From Mauremys mutica (Eukaryota > Chordata > Testudines > Geoemydidae): 64,000 nucleotides of DNA. This document shows, in pieces, positions 1 to 11,254 of this stretch (positions within the stretch are counted from its first letter, which is position 1; each line of letters begins with the position of its first letter). Below the pieces are notes generated by a model. It searched no databases. It saw only the letters and a program-made list of their open reading frames with translations, and was not told the origin of the DNA. The stretch is from the NCBI RefSeq assembly GCF_020497125.1, contig NW_025422971.1, positions 1-64,000 of the forward strand, given 5' to 3'. A program made the translations under genes and the position numbers.

Positions 1-204
1 AAACTTCTATTACCTTTTGAAATTTAAGACTGTAACTCGTCTGCATCTATCGGATTACCTGCTTTAACTTCGTAAACAACTCTCCTTTCCTTTTAAATAA
101 ATCTTAATACAGGTTATTACAGGACTGGCTACAAGTGTTGTCTTTGTTGTGAGATCTAAGATTCAATTGACCTCAGTAAGTGACTGGTCCTTTGGCATGA
201 GGTC

Positions 205-314
205 AGGTTTGACAAAGCCCTGGCTGGGATGATTAAGTTGAGGGTTGGTCCTGCTTTGAGCAGGGGGTTGGACTAGATACCTCCTGAGGTTCCTTCCAAC
301 CCTGATATTCTATG
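205..314 (+). mobile_element. CR1 LINE 3' end fragment
   Basis: The segment ends in the typical CR1 3' terminus of sauropsids, with GGGGGTTGGACTAGATACCT followed by CCTTCCAACCCTGATATTCT and TATGA. Only the last ~110 bp are present, as expected from 5' truncation during CR1 retrotransposition. Nothing further is recognised in 1-204. Confidence 0.85.
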
Positions 315-356
315 ACTGGCAGTAACCTGAACATGGCTGTGATTGGTGGGGTAAGG

Positions 357-650
357 CAGTGGTTCTCAACTAGGGGTCCTGGGCCCCCTGGGGGCCACTA
401 GCAGGTTTCAGGGCAGGGGCCAAGCAAGGGCAGCATTAGACTCACTGAGGCCCAGGGCAGAAAGCTCCAGTCCCAGCGCATGGGGCTGAAGTCCAGGGCC
501 CTGAGCCCCCACCCGGGGCTGAAGCCAAAGCCTGAGCAATGTAAATTTGTGGGGCCCCTGGGGCATGGTGCCCCGAGAGAGGAAGAAAGTGCCCTGAGGA
601 CGCAGCCAGAGGGCTGAGCCCTGACACACGACTGGCTCAGAGGGTCTCTG
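357..650 (+). mobile_element. hAT (Charlie-like) non-autonomous DNA transposon fragment
   Basis: It starts with CAGTGGTTCTCAACTAGGGG, which matches the terminal inverted repeat style of Charlie-type hAT elements. The inside is GC-rich and non-coding. No matching GTTGAGAACCACTG end was found, so it is truncated and the right limit is a guess. Confidence 0.55.
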
Positions 651-945
651 CAGTCAGGAAGGGCTTGCAGCGAGGGATGCCTGGCAACTGATGGCTGGAG
701 GGGTGAAGAGGTTTGGGGCATGGTGGGGGAAGAAGCATCTGGGACTGGATAACCTGGGGCTGGGCAGTCTCCATAGGGGACACTTGCTCCTCCTGTGCCC
801 TTTCCACACCCTCTTGCGAGGCGAGAATGACCACCCTGTCCCCACCCCCAGTGGCAGCCGTGTCTCAGGACTCTCCCCAGTTGCACCCACTAACTCTCCT
901 CCCATTTGGGGTACAGCTCGGGGCAACAAATTCCCACCAAGATGA
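637..945. repeat. KRAB-ZNF cluster module, copy 1
   Basis: This ~300 bp segment shares long stretches with 9230-9560, with 48170-48288 continuing at 50210-50330, and, inverted, with 39050-39260. The common core reads, on minus, an ATG GAG ACG/ACT GCC CAG CCC CAG stretch preceded by a GAGGAGCAAGTGTCCC-like sequence. It ends near a GGGGCAACAAATTCCCACC-like block. Function is unknown. It may be a decayed 5' exon region of a related gene or a cluster-specific low-copy repeat. Confidence 0.5.
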
Positions 946-3597
946 ACCCAGCTGGCTGCTGCCTGTTCTGGTGCCACAGGGGCCTCTGGTGGGTGAAAGG
1001 CAGAACTGCAGCACTGCTCAGGCAGAACGTATCTTCTTCAAGCCAAAAAAAGAAATTCTGCGCTGGACGTGAATTCTGTGCGTACGCAGCGGTGCAGAAT
1101 TCCCACATGAGTAACTCACACCTGGCACAAACACAGCCTGCTCACTCCCATCTCTTCTCCCTATGTGTCGAGTCCCAGAGCTGCTGCTGTCATTAATGCA
1201 CACAGGCTTTCACTCCCGTTAGCGCTGGCAAGACCCAATCCAGTGACAGGACTGAACCCTTATTTTCCTATCACATGGGACAGTCTCAGCTGAGGGGGAG
1301 GTGAGATGGGGAGGGGGTACAAAGGGGAAAGTTGTTGTACCCATGTTGGTCCCAGGATAGCAAAGAGGTATTTTTAATTGGTTCTAAAACAATTACCTCA
1401 CCCACCTTGTCTCTCCAAGAGATCTGAAAGTGGCAGGAGGAGACAAACAGGAAGACAGAGCTCAGGACTCTAAACCAAACATTTCAAACCCCTGGAAGAA
1501 ACTACATTTCCCTTCTGCCCCTGGGTATGTTTGTATCCTCTATGAGGGACCACCCCATTCCCCTCACAGCAGCAACGGGAGACTGCAGCCAGCCCCAGAT
1601 TGTCTTTCCCAATCCTGGGATGTTTGTTGTGACCAAGTTTGTGTGTGGTGGGTGCACGGGCTGGGGACACCCAGACTGATCTGCAGATTGGAAAGTCAGG
1701 GCAACTCTAGCACAGCTTGGGAGCTGTGGGCAGGGGGAGCAGTTCTGGAGCTGGGCCTCTGTCCTCTCTAGCTCCCATGGCAGATGGCTCTGGCAGCATC
1801 AAGTGGGTCCATCGCTGCAGGGGAAGGTTGGGGTCGTGTCTGAGATCAGGGTGAGAATTGGAGTGGGGGGTCTATGCCCAAGAATGGGGGTAGAATTCAC
1901 CTCCCAACCCCTCTGCAGAGCTCAGCAACTAGGGCTTTATCCAGTGAAGTGAATTTCACTCTGGGTGACTTTGAGCCAGCCACTGAAAGATCCTTGTGCC
2001 TTCAGTTCCACACTGGCCACAGGAGTTTACTAGTTCTCCCTCCCCAGACTGCCGGGGGCAGCCAGGGATAATTAGTGGGTTATGGGAATTAGAAGATGAA
2101 AATTCACTAAGAACAATGATATTTGTGTGTTTATTATTAAATCCCCAGACACCCACCAATCCCCGTCCTCCTTCTGATGAGCTATAAATATCTAAGGGAC
2201 TCAGCTACTGATCCTGCAGTCAGTTCCTGCCCTTCCCCACTTTCTAAAGCAGCACTTTTAAGAACAGGGCAGGGAAACATGTAAATATTTTGAACCAAAT
2301 TCCAGGAGCTGCTGAACATGGAGAAGTTAAAATGAAACCAAGGTTCCGTCTCTCCGAGGACCTGGCCCCTAGTGCAAAATGTTATGGCCACTTCATAACT
2401 GATAATCTTATTAATCTGTTCACTTCTGGGAATTACCACTACGAGAAACAACCCAGTGACGGTGCTATCCTGAGGAAAAGGTCTCATGTGTCTTTAGATC
2501 ATACTGGTTTGTAATCTGGAACGATATACACTAAAATGCCTAATTCGTAGCCCTACGGCAATTGCCTGGTGTCACTACAGGGCAGAATTAAGGTTGGTGC
2601 CTTAGTTGTGAATTTCCATCCCCTAGCATATTGCAATTGCTGTTAAGTGGGTCTGACAAAATTCATTGTGTCTATTTCTTTCTTTTAATTTCAATAGATA
2701 GCAATATTTATTTTTAAGCCCTTTTTTCAATGTTTACAATTTCAATGTTCAGAGCTGTGGAAGTTATGGGGGTTGTCAGACAATTATTTAATAACAGTAA
2801 CTGTTGAGAGTCCAAAAGCCAAATCATAGAACTGTTCAAAGAGAAATTGTCAATGTCACACCCAAAATATACAGTGTAAATATCCTTAAATCAAACTTCA
2901 CTTTCTCCAGAAGTATTTCTGTATATTACCTATATAAATATTTTTCATCTGTGTGTGTGTGTACAGTGAAATTAACATTTACTGCAATTTATTCATAAAA
3001 ATCCAATCCTGTCAAGCATAATTTTAAGTAATGAAGTACTTGAATTCTTTCACTTCCTAGACTGGAATGTTTCACTTCAGGATAATTACATCCTCCTTGT
3101 GATGTATTTTACTCTCAGTACCGTAACCCTCTTGTGATGTAGCTCCTGTCTAGGAGCTCTGCTGAAGCCAGTGGCATTATGATCAGGTGACACTGACATG
3201 AGCAGAGACACATGGGGGAGGATGAGGTAACATGGAGGCTACCAGAGTTGAACGTGGCCGTAAGAGCACACGCTCTCTCAGCCTCTCCTCTCTCCCACCT
3301 CCCAGAGTCAGTAATTCTGAATCGTTCCCTGAAATCTAAATAGCCCTAGTATGAGAGACAGTGATTAACGCAGGTACCTTAGGGGCTGCAGCGCCAACCC
3401 CCTGCCTGGATGAGGAGGGTGAAGAATTGCAGTAGAAATGGGTTAGGCTGGGAGAGGGCACAGCTGATGGGGGTCTGGGAGCTGAGTTGACCAAGAGGCC
3501 AGAACTCATGAGGGGGGTGGGTTGGGAGAATAAGTCAACAGGACTGCGTAGAGGCATTTCAGTGTATTTTCTTCATTAACCATTCTGCCATGTAGAC
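946..3597. other. No recognisable gene; old repeat remnants
   Basis: No exon with a convincing domain or splice context was seen. A weak match to a Penelope-like tail (GTTGTACCCATGTTGGTCCC, then ACCTCACCCACCTTGTCTCT) lies at about 1330-1415. There is a short TG microsatellite near 2950. Open frames here are short and have no domains. Confidence 0.4.
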
Positions 3598-3784
3598 TCA
3601 GACTTTAAAGGTCAGAAGGGACCATTATGATCATCTAGTCTGACCTCCTGCACAAAGCAGGCCATAGAATCCTACCCATCCACTTCTATAACAAACCCCT
3701 AACCTACGTCTGAGTTACTGAAGTCTTCAAATTGTGGTTTGAAGCCCTCAAGCTGCAGAGAATCCTCCAGCAAGTGACCCATTT
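3598..3784 (-). mobile_element. CR1 LINE 3' region fragment
   Basis: Read on plus it shows GGTCAGAAGGGACCATTATG, then ATCATCTAGTCTGACCTCCT and GCACAAAGCAGGCCATAGAA. This is the inverse of a sauropsid CR1 3' region. The MITE at 3786 directly abuts it. Confidence 0.8.
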
Positions 3785-3785
3785 G

Positions 3786-3966
3786 GGCTTTGGCTACACT
3801 TGCAAATTTGCAGCGCTGCAGCAGGGTGTGAAAAAACACCCTCTCCAGCGCTGCAAATTGCGGCGCTACAAAGCGCCAGTGTGATCAGAGCCCCAGCGCT
3901 GTACATTAATCCCCACAGGAGGGTGGAGTACGGCAGCGCTTTGAAGTGCTAAGTGTAGCCAAAGCC
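3786..3966. mobile_element. 181 bp MITE with 16 bp terminal inverted repeats
   Basis: The left end GGCTTTGGCTACACTT is exactly mirrored by AAGTGTAGCCAAAGCC at the right end. The interior is rich in AGCGCT palindromes (CAGCGCTG, GGCGCT), as in the larger related element at 41436-42272. No clear target duplication is visible. It is probably non-autonomous hAT-like. Confidence 0.8.
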
Positions 3967-4389
3967 TTGGAAACTTTTCATTCACATCTAAACACCTTGG
4001 AGCTAAGCTGGGTTGATGCATTTCCACTTACAGCGGTACAGTTGTAATTAGGTGCTTAATCAGATGCTCATGCAGCACAAAGCAGTCAATAATGGGTGTG
4101 CTTTCATTCATTAACTGGACTGTGTGCTGTGCATCGCTTTGAAAAAAAGATGCTGTGAGGGAGTGTCAAAATTGTAGGCATTAAGAAATGGTAAGTAGGT
4201 GTCAGTTCATTTCTCATGCGTTTCTCTCCTAATTTTAATGTCAGTTTTGAATCAGTATTAATACCATGTTGTTTTAACAGAAGTAGGGTCCATTTATATA
4301 ATTGTTTGCAAGATTTCATTGGATATTGTGAACCTGCCGTCTTCACCTTTTATTTTCAGATTCCTAAATACAACCCAGCGCACCTCTCC

Positions 4390-4625
4390 TGACAGACTGC
4401 AGGCCCTGGCCGGTGATTTGTCAATTGGAAGTGACAGAGGAGGAGAAAGACCTGGGTGTATTGGTTGATCGCAGGATAATTATGAGCTGCCAGTGTGATG
4501 CAGCCGTGAAATAGGTTAATGCAGTCCTAGGATACATCAGGTGAGGTATTTCCAGCAGACACATGAAAGGGTTAGTACTGTTATACAAGGCACTGATGAG
4601 ACCTCATCTGAAATACACCTCTACC
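4390..4625 (+). mobile_element. CR1 LINE ORF2 fragment (C-terminal reverse-transcriptase region)
   Basis: One frame keeps pieces of the CR1 C-terminal ORF2 region: EEEKDLGVLVD, a MSCQCDAAVK-like run, and LLYKALMRPHLKYT, with in-frame stops. It is an old dead copy. Confidence 0.75.
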
Positions 4626-4639
4626 TTCTGCCCTTCAAG

Positions 4640-4925
4640 TCTGTGAGTCTATAAACTGTGCCTTGCGTTGCACAGACACTGATGGAGATCAGGGCCCCAT
4701 CGTGCAGCACATGGCAGAGAACCTGACTGAGATCAGCACCCCCATTGTGCTGGGCACTGCACAGACAGAGAGGGACAGTCCTTGCCCCAAAGAGATCACA
4801 ATCCAAGTAGACAACAGGGAGGAGGAAAACAGAGAGGGGCTGTGACTTCCCCCAGGTCACCAAGCAGGTCAGGGACAGAGCCAGGAACACACCCCGGTAA
4901 CGCCAGAGCCCCGTCACCCGCAGCT
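4640..4925 (-). repeat. Ancient MIR/L2-style interspersed repeat
   Basis: It contains GGGCCCCATCGTGCAGCACA, GACAGTCCTTGCCCCAAAGA and TGACTTCCCCCAGGTCACCA, blocks typical of old amniote SINE/LINE 3' repeats of the MIR/L2 type. Family assignment is from memory and approximate. Nothing was recognised from 4926 to about 5330. Confidence 0.5.
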
Positions 4926-5334
4926 TGGAAAGGTCCCCAGACCCCTTTGTATTAGGCTGCAGGAAGAGGTGGTTTGTCCATGGATGAACAGGCTGTCTTG
5001 GCAGGGCAGCTCAGCTGCGGTCCCTGCACACAGCTGGGGGTGTCCCCTGGGTCAGGAGAAGTCAGTGTCCAGCCCTGTGGGGCTGTGCTCCTGGCTCATA
5101 CCTCCAGCACTCACTGCTGCCCCTCCCTTACCAGCTGCACTGGTCAGCCAGCCCCAGGACTCAGGGAGGTCACTGCTCCCCGTCCCCCATCTCCTGCAAG
5201 CCTTCAAACAGGGACATGGTGCACCAGTACCAATCAGAGTGCACTAGTGTAAATTCTGTCTGTACTAAGGGTTTGCACAAGTGCCTAAAACACCAGGGTG
5301 GCAGAGACCTTCAGTGCCCAAAACAGCAGTGCGG

Positions 5335-5460
5335 TGGCACTAGAACTGGAATCTATTTCTAGCTCGGTCACGGACAGCCTGGGTGACCTTGGACACGTCA
5401 ATGTTTCTCCTCCCAACTTTAGTCTCTTTACCCAGCTGCCACTCACTGGGGTCTCCTCTC
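5335..5460 (+). repeat. MIR-like core fragment
   Basis: It contains a diverged TAGCTCGGTCACGGACAGCC and TGACCTTGGACACGTCA, which resemble the conserved MIR core (tgtgaccttgggcaagtca). Confidence 0.5.
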
Positions 5461-5514
5461 TCTCCAGAGCTGCTCACCACTACAGTCTGTGTGGGTGTCC
5501 CCAGAGCTAAGGCA

Positions 5515-5700
5515 GGTCAGCTCTGGAATAGTCTTACAAGGGGGCTGGGGAGTCTCTTTCCCTGGAAGTTTTTAAGAACAAGTAGGACAAAGCTCTGTCA
5601 GAGACAATCTACATATACTTGGTCCTGCCTTGGCAGAGAGAGCTGGACATGACAACATCTTGAGGTCCTATCTAGCCCTACATGTCTAGGATGCTATGCA
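5515..5700 (+). mobile_element. CR1 LINE 3' fragment
   Basis: It carries GGGGAGTCTCTTTCCCTGGA, then AAGTTTTTAAGAACAAG and a degenerate TTGAGGTCCTATCTAGCCCT ending in TAGGATGCTATG, in the order of a CR1 3' end. It is followed by an A/C-rich low-complexity stretch to about 6000. Confidence 0.65.
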
Positions 5701-6000
5701 ATATATACATATAAAACAACAAGATGAAACCAAATAAAAACATGGTGTCAGGCCATTCAAAAAACAACAACAAAAAACTACACTGCACAGCATAAAATGA
5801 CACAATACTAGGGAGAAGAAAGCAACGCAAAGCAAACTAACACACCTTAGGATAAAAGTACACAATGCAAAAGAGCTCAACTCAATCCAACACAACAAAG
5901 ACACCAAACAAGCTGAGGCAAAACAATGCACCATAAAACTATGCAACACAACATGGTGCGATCACAGTTCCAAATGGCCCCATGCAAAACAGCTCAGCGT
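5700..6000. repeat. A/C-rich low-complexity tract
   Basis: About 300 bp of ACAAC-, AACACAAC- and CAAAGCAA-like short motifs with almost no G on plus. It is a simple-repeat-derived tract with no gene. Confidence 0.6.
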
Positions 6001-6029
6001 AGAACAGGACACAGCACAAAAGAGAATTA

Positions 6030-6250
6030 TTTCAATGTACGCCTGGAAGGGATCTTGAGAGGGCGTCTACTCCAGCCCCCTGTGCTGAGGCAGAACCAAG
6101 TGTTAGGATATAGCTATTCAGGCCTGTCTGCAAAGGCCTGTACTTTAAGAATGTAGGTGTATTCTTATCACTTAGCTAGTTATAGAGGTATAAAAGAAGT
6201 AATCAAAGATCACTGTCTGTGGAATGGCCTTCTCTTACTGTGACAGGCTA
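6030..6250 (-). mobile_element. CR1 end joined to an unclassified repeat
   Basis: 6030-6101 (CCTGGAAGGGATCTTGAGAG, CCAGCCCCCTGTGCTGAGGC) looks like an inverse CR1 3' end. From 6107 onward an AT-rich segment (TATAGCTATTCAGGCCTGTC, CTTATCACTTAGCTAGTTAT) looks like a separate, possibly LTR-type, repeat. Its family is not identified. Confidence 0.45.
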
Positions 6251-6267
6251 AGGCCTTCAGCCAGTAC

Positions 6268-6790
6268 AGTGGTGCGACGTGATCTGGGTCGGGGTCAGTG
6301 CAGTGCCAGACCCAACGGGGACACAGATCTCAGTCGAGGTCTCTGAAGTGCCCAGCACTATGGAGGCAGCGGTTTGGGTCGCAGTCGTTCGCTGCCTGCG
6401 ACAAGGGGGTCCGTGATCTCGGTCCAGGTCTCAGTTTTACCTGGCACAACAGTGGGGTCTGATCTCACCTGGGGTCTCTTCAGCGCCTGGCAGAACAGGG
6501 CCCAGATCTCAGTTGGGGTCTCTGCAGCACCTGGCAGAACAGGGCCACGCTCAGTACGATAAGAGCCCTGATCTCAGTCACACACCTGGGGAGAAAAGCG
6601 GGAAGATTTTTGAGCATTAGATATCAGTATTTCAGAACTGAGGAGAAAATGGGGCACAAACTAAATATTTGCCAATATAAGAGAGAAGCACCAACATCTG
6701 GGAGATTTTGTGTCACCGTTTAAAGACTCAAGAGAAAAGATGGGAAATTTGAGGGGATTATACAAGGATACTGAATCAATAAGAGAATGG
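6268..6790 (+). repeat. ~510 bp block, copy 1 (duplicated at 8726-9245)
   Basis: The block repeats almost base for base at 8726-9245 in the same orientation. Its first ~300 bp are built from diverged ~45-50 bp units of the type TGATCTCAGTTGGGGTCTCT plus GCAGCACCTGGCAGAACAGG. Its last ~180 bp are units of the ladder repeat found in the KRAB-ZNF first introns. No coding function is seen. Confidence 0.8.
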
Positions 6791-6794
6791 GATG

Positions 6795-8235
6795 GATTCT
6801 TCTTGCCCCACACTCACATGGCCGGCAGGGATCCCTGGGTGATGTCTTTTCACAGGGGAAAGGAGTGGGGCTGGAGTGAGAAAGTCACTATCAGTGGGGA
6901 GGGCCTGGCAGTGGGGTCTGGGAATGTGACTAGCAAGTGGTGGGGGGTGCAGTGTATATTGGAAAAGGGGTAAAAGAAATGCAAACAAAACATGGTACTT
7001 AATTAAAATCCTGTTAGGGCTCCAAAAGGAGCCATAGTAGATTGTGCTGCTTTTTCAGATCTTTGGAGCAGTGTTTTGGAGCAGAAGATGAAAGTGAACA
7101 GTAATAAGAACCCTGGTGGAAGTGAAATGTGTCCCTTTTGAAACAGTCTCTGAGCTGCTGATAGCTTTGAATCCAGAGGCAAGCCAAGAAAGACTCTGTG
7201 TGGATGCAATACCCAGCTGATGGGGGAAGGAGGAAACTGCCATTTGCAGCACAAAGAACCTGAGAATAATGAATGCATCTGGTCAGCAAACAAGCTACTA
7301 GAAGACTCAGATTATGGCCCTCCAGAAAAGTGAGGTGAAAAAACAAGTCAAGCCTGAAAATAAGGGGGACAGGTTAACCCTAAGGAGCGTGTGTGTGTGT
7401 ACAGAGCAGAAATCTGAAGCTGTGGGAAACTGAGGCACGCCACCTCATAAATTTCATAAATGATCAGTGAGTGGGGTAATTCACTAGCCTGACTATAGAA
7501 CAAAATAAGGCCAGCCTGAAGGTAATTCTTCTGTTCTTCCTGCAATTAGCAAGGACATTTGTAAAAGGAATTGGTATTATTATTAAGAAATAATCTGATC
7601 CCATCAGGGGGGTGGAAATTGTTTCTTTCGTTTTTCAGACACTCTACAACCATGCTGGCGCCAGCGGAAGAATAACCCAGAATACAATGGATCTATGTTT
7701 TGTGATGTTTGTCTGTGGTGTTGGTCTTGCTGCTAGCATGAGGTGGGTGGGGGATGGCTTCAAAAGGCTGACCTGGGGGGAGAGGAAGATGTGTGTGGGA
7801 ATGCAAAATGCTCAACTGGGAGGCCAGCACCTGGGTAATGGCTACTATGGTGCCTGGAAATAGAACGGCAACTAAGGTGGGCCCCACAAGCCCTATGGGA
7901 ATAATGAGAAGGGGAGGAGCTCACTGGGAATCAATGGAGGGGTGTGAAAAATGGTGCACATCAAAGGAAATGTTTGGCCGTGCCCCTCTCCTATGACTAT
8001 GCAGGAGCAGGATCAATGGCCTATGGCAAGGGGTGGACAATTGGGTGTACTGTGTAGGAGGGGTTTTGCTGGAAATGTACATATTTCTGGGGGCACAATT
8101 ACACCAGCCCCAACCAAACTACACACATACACATGCTGCTATCTGGACTTTGGTGCACAAATGGATCTGTAAATCTTATTGCTGTGAATAATTGCCTATT
8201 TAGCCTTTGAGCTTTTTGTGGCAAGGTCTCTCTGT
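6795..8235. other. No recognisable gene
   Basis: Nothing was identified. The open frames have no domain and no repeats were recognised with confidence. Confidence 0.4.
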
Positions 8236-8515
8236 CCCTGTGGGCATGTCCACACTGCAGTCAGACACCGGCGGCTGGCCCGTGCCCGCTGACTTGGGCT
8301 CACACGGCTCAGGCTGTGGGGCTGTTTAATTGTGGTGTCCATGTTCCAGCTGGGGCTGCAGCCCAAGGTCTGGCACCCTCCCACCTCGCAGGGTCCTACA
8401 GCCTGGCCCCAGCCCGAGCCCAGACACCTACACTGCAATTAAACAGCCCCTGAGCCTGAGTCACCTGGCATGGGCCAGCTGGGGGTTTTAGTGGCAGGGT
8501 AGAGATACCCTTGGT
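8236..8515. mobile_element. MITE-like DNA transposon remnant
   Basis: The left side GGGCATGTCCACACTGCAGT and the right-side CACTGCAATTAAACAGCCCC with GGTAGAGATACCC resemble mirrored ends of a turtle-type MITE. They enclose a GC-rich interior with near-inverted halves (CTGTTTAATTG and CAATTAAACAG). Confidence 0.5.
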
Positions 8516-8725
8516 GTCTGTGCAGCACCTGTCACAATGGGGACCCTGATCTTGGTCAGTGTCTGTGCAGAGCCCTGCACAACAGGGGCCTGACCTCAGT
8601 TGGGGACTCTGCAACTCCCGGCATTACAGGGTCCCGGATTTTGTTTAGGGCCCCTGCAGCATCGGGCAAAATGTGGGGCCAGGATCTCTGTCAGGGTCTG
8701 TGCAGTGCCCAGTACAGTGGTGGGG

Positions 8726-9245
8726 CGTGATCTGGGTCGGGGTCAGTGCAGTGCCAGACCCAACGGGGACACAGATCTCAGTCGAGGTCTCTGAAGTGCC
8801 CAGCACTATGGAGGCAGCGGTTTGGGTCGCAGTTGTTCGCTGCCTGCGACAAGGGGGGCCGTGATCTCGGTCCAGGTCTCAGTTTTACCTGGCACAACAG
8901 TGGGGTCTGATCTCACCTGGGGTCTCTTCAGCGCCTGGCAGAACAGGGCCCAGATCTCAGTTGGGGTCTCTGCAGCAGCTGTCAGAACAGGGCCACGCTC
9001 AGTACGATAAGAGCCCTGATCTCAGTCACACACCTGGAGAGAAAAGCGGGAAGATTTTTGAGAATTCAATATCAGTATTGCAGAACTGAGGAGAAAATGG
9101 GGCACAAACTAAATATTTGCTAATGTGAGACAGAAGCACCAACATCTGGGAGATTTTACGTCAGCATTTAACAGTTCAAGAGAAAGGAGGGGAAATTGGA
9201 GGGGATTATACAGGGATATTCAATCAACAACAGAATGAGATGGAT
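8726..9245 (+). repeat. ~510 bp block, copy 2
   Basis: Direct duplicate of 6268-6790, with only scattered substitutions (for example CAGTCGTTCGCTGCCTGCGA versus CAGTTGTTCGCTGCCTGCGA). The duplicate starts inside a longer run of the same ~45-50 bp units (8500-8725). Unequal exchange within the units is therefore a simple explanation. Confidence 0.8.
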
Positions 9246-9560
9246 TCTTCTTGCCTCACACTCACAGGGCCAGCAGGTGCTGGGGAGTAGCTGGACTGGG
9301 AAACCTGGGGCTGGGCCGTCTCCATGGGGGACACTTGCTCCTCCCTCCCCTTCCTGGCCCTTCCCAGGCCCCGTTGCCAGCAGAGAGTGGCCCCCCCAGC
9401 CCAGCCCAGAGGTGTCCCTGTCTCAGGGCCCCCCCAGCCTCTGCCCATTCACCCTCTGCCCAGCTCAGGAATCACTCGGGGGAACCATTTCCCACCCGCA
9501 CAAGGACAAATCCCTGCAGGTGGGAATGGGGGAAACCCCCAAACCTGAGACCTGAACTGG
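9246..9560. repeat. KRAB-ZNF cluster module, copy 2
   Basis: It matches 637-945 and 48170-48288/50210-50330. The shared core on minus includes an ATG GAG ACG GCC CAG CCC CAG stretch. It ends in ACTCGGGGGAACCATTTCCC before the CpG island. Function is unknown. Confidence 0.5.
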
Positions 9561-10039
9561 CCACTGGCGAAGGGCAGAGAAAATGGGGCACAATCGGGGG
9601 GGGGGGGGACAGGGAACTTCTCAGGGGTTGGGGGAGGGGGGGTCACCCTGGGCGCTGCTCGTGGCTCTCTAGGGAGAAAGGGGGCAGGACGGGGGAGGAG
9701 GGGGGTCCCCACGGGAGGGGGCAGCGGTAAATCCGAGGGGATCTCAGCCCCCCCCTTTCTCTCCCCGCTCCTCGGGGGTCACCTGCTCCCGCCCCCCGGC
9801 CATGTCCGGGCTGCACCGACATTTCCCGCCCGCCCCACGCAGGGACCCCAGGGTTAATGAAGGGCTCTCCCGCCGCGATCTGCGCATGCCCAGAGCCCCA
9901 CCGGCACCGACCGTTCTCCGGCCGGGAGAGGCCCCAACGGCCCCGCGCGAGCCAGGCAGAGCCGCAGCGGTCCGCGCGCGTTTGCAACTCGGCTTGGTCT
10001 CTCCCCCTAACGTCATTTCCGGTCCAGGGAGAATCAGGA

Positions 10040-10060
10040 ACTACATCTCCCAGCCTGCCC
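10040..10060 (+). promoter_or_regulatory. ZNF143/STAF-like binding site
   Basis: The bases ACTACATCTCCCAGCCTGCC closely follow the known ZNF143 consensus (ACTACAATTCCCAGCATGCC in type). Such sites are common near vertebrate transcription starts. Binding is inferred from the match. Confidence 0.65.
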
Positions 10061-10239
10061 CGGGGCGCTTCCGCTCTCTCCAGCCCCCCGGGCCAGCCTG
10101 ACCCTCCCTCCACCGCTCATCCTTTCCCCCGGCCCCGCCCCCTCTCCCAGCCGGTGCCTCTCAGACCCACTCCTACCTCTTCCCGGGGAGCGGCAGAGCT
10201 GGGCAGGTGCCCCGTCACGTGACTCCTCCCCCCCGTCCC

Positions 10240-10299
10240 CCGCGGGGTGCGTCACTTCCGGCCGCTGCGGGGGAAGGCTCCGGTCGCGCGGCGGAACCG
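10240..10299 (+). other. Probable non-coding first exon of the KRAB-ZNF gene (start approximate)
   Basis: The sequence GCGGCGGAACCG is followed by GTAAGAGCC at 10300, a strong donor match, just downstream of a CACTTCCGG ETS-type initiator context. The 5' limit cannot be seen. The next exon with a matching acceptor and an ATG is at 14555. Confidence 0.55.
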
Positions 10300-11254
10300 G
10301 TAAGAGCCGAGCGGGGCGCGGGGAACAGACACCTGGGCCCGAGACCCCGCCCCCGCCCCCGCCCTGGTCCGGGCCGGAAGCTGGGGCGGGGCGGGGGGTC
10401 CCGGGGCGGCCTCCGTAGCGGGGGGGCCGGGAAACCCCCGTGGGGGGGAGGTGAGTGTGTGTCCGTGTCTCGCACCTGCCCCGCCCCCTCCCCCCCCGGG
10501 GGCTCCCCGCGGCCCGTGTGAGGGGGGGGAACCGTCACTGCCCGCGTGCGCTGGAGCGTCCCGTAAAATCCCCCCCCCCGGGCCCCTCACACCGCCCCCC
10601 CCCCCGCGCTGGGGGTTTGTCTCCCCGCTGCCGGGGGCGGAGTCTGTGACCCGTTTTCCCCCCAACTCTCAGACACGGATATAAAACATCCCAAACCCTC
10701 CCCCCCCCGCCCCGTTCTCCCGCCTCCGCTGCTGCCGCCGGACCGGGCCGCGCGCGGGGCCCCGCCCGGATCGACCCCTGTGCCCGGCTCCCGCCGGGCG
10801 GCACCGCTTCCCCCCCCCCGTCAGACACGGATGGGAACCGCTCAGATCTTATCCCTGATCAACAACTGCCCCGTCTGTGTGGGGGGGGGGCGTTGGTTTT
10901 TCCCCTGAATGGCCTGACGTTATGTTGTGGTGGGTTTTATTCTGTGTGATTTGAGGAAATCAGTAACTTTTTATTCATGCAAATGACACTCAGCAATAAG
11001 AGAACTTTTCTTCTGAAGTATTGTGAGCATCACACACCAGTAACACTCAGAGAGAGGTCAGGAATCAAAGCACCGTAGCCCTGTAGGAAAAAGAATTCTG
11101 GAACAGGCACCTTTTATAAGCAAGATATTTTACTTACAATTGGGCTTTAATTTGTGTGGAAAGAAATACTTTAGGCAGCACAAAGGAGAGTTACAAAAAT
11201 GTATTACTCTTCATTGGCTCGACACACAATATCCTCCCCAAAATTCACCTCAGG

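Larger units (their letters stand above)
9740..10870 (+). promoter_or_regulatory. CpG-island promoter of the KRAB-ZNF gene
   Basis: About 1.1 kb of very GC- and CpG-rich DNA between AT-richer flanks. Recognisable factor sites are an NRF1-like TGCGCATGCCCA (about 9890), a ZNF143-like ACTACATCTCCCAGCCTGCC (about 10040) and an ETS-like CACTTCCGG (about 10252). A splice donor follows at 10300. Together these are what a housekeeping-type vertebrate promoter looks like. Ladder-repeat units lie on both sides in opposite orientation, so the island could be bidirectional. Confidence 0.75.
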
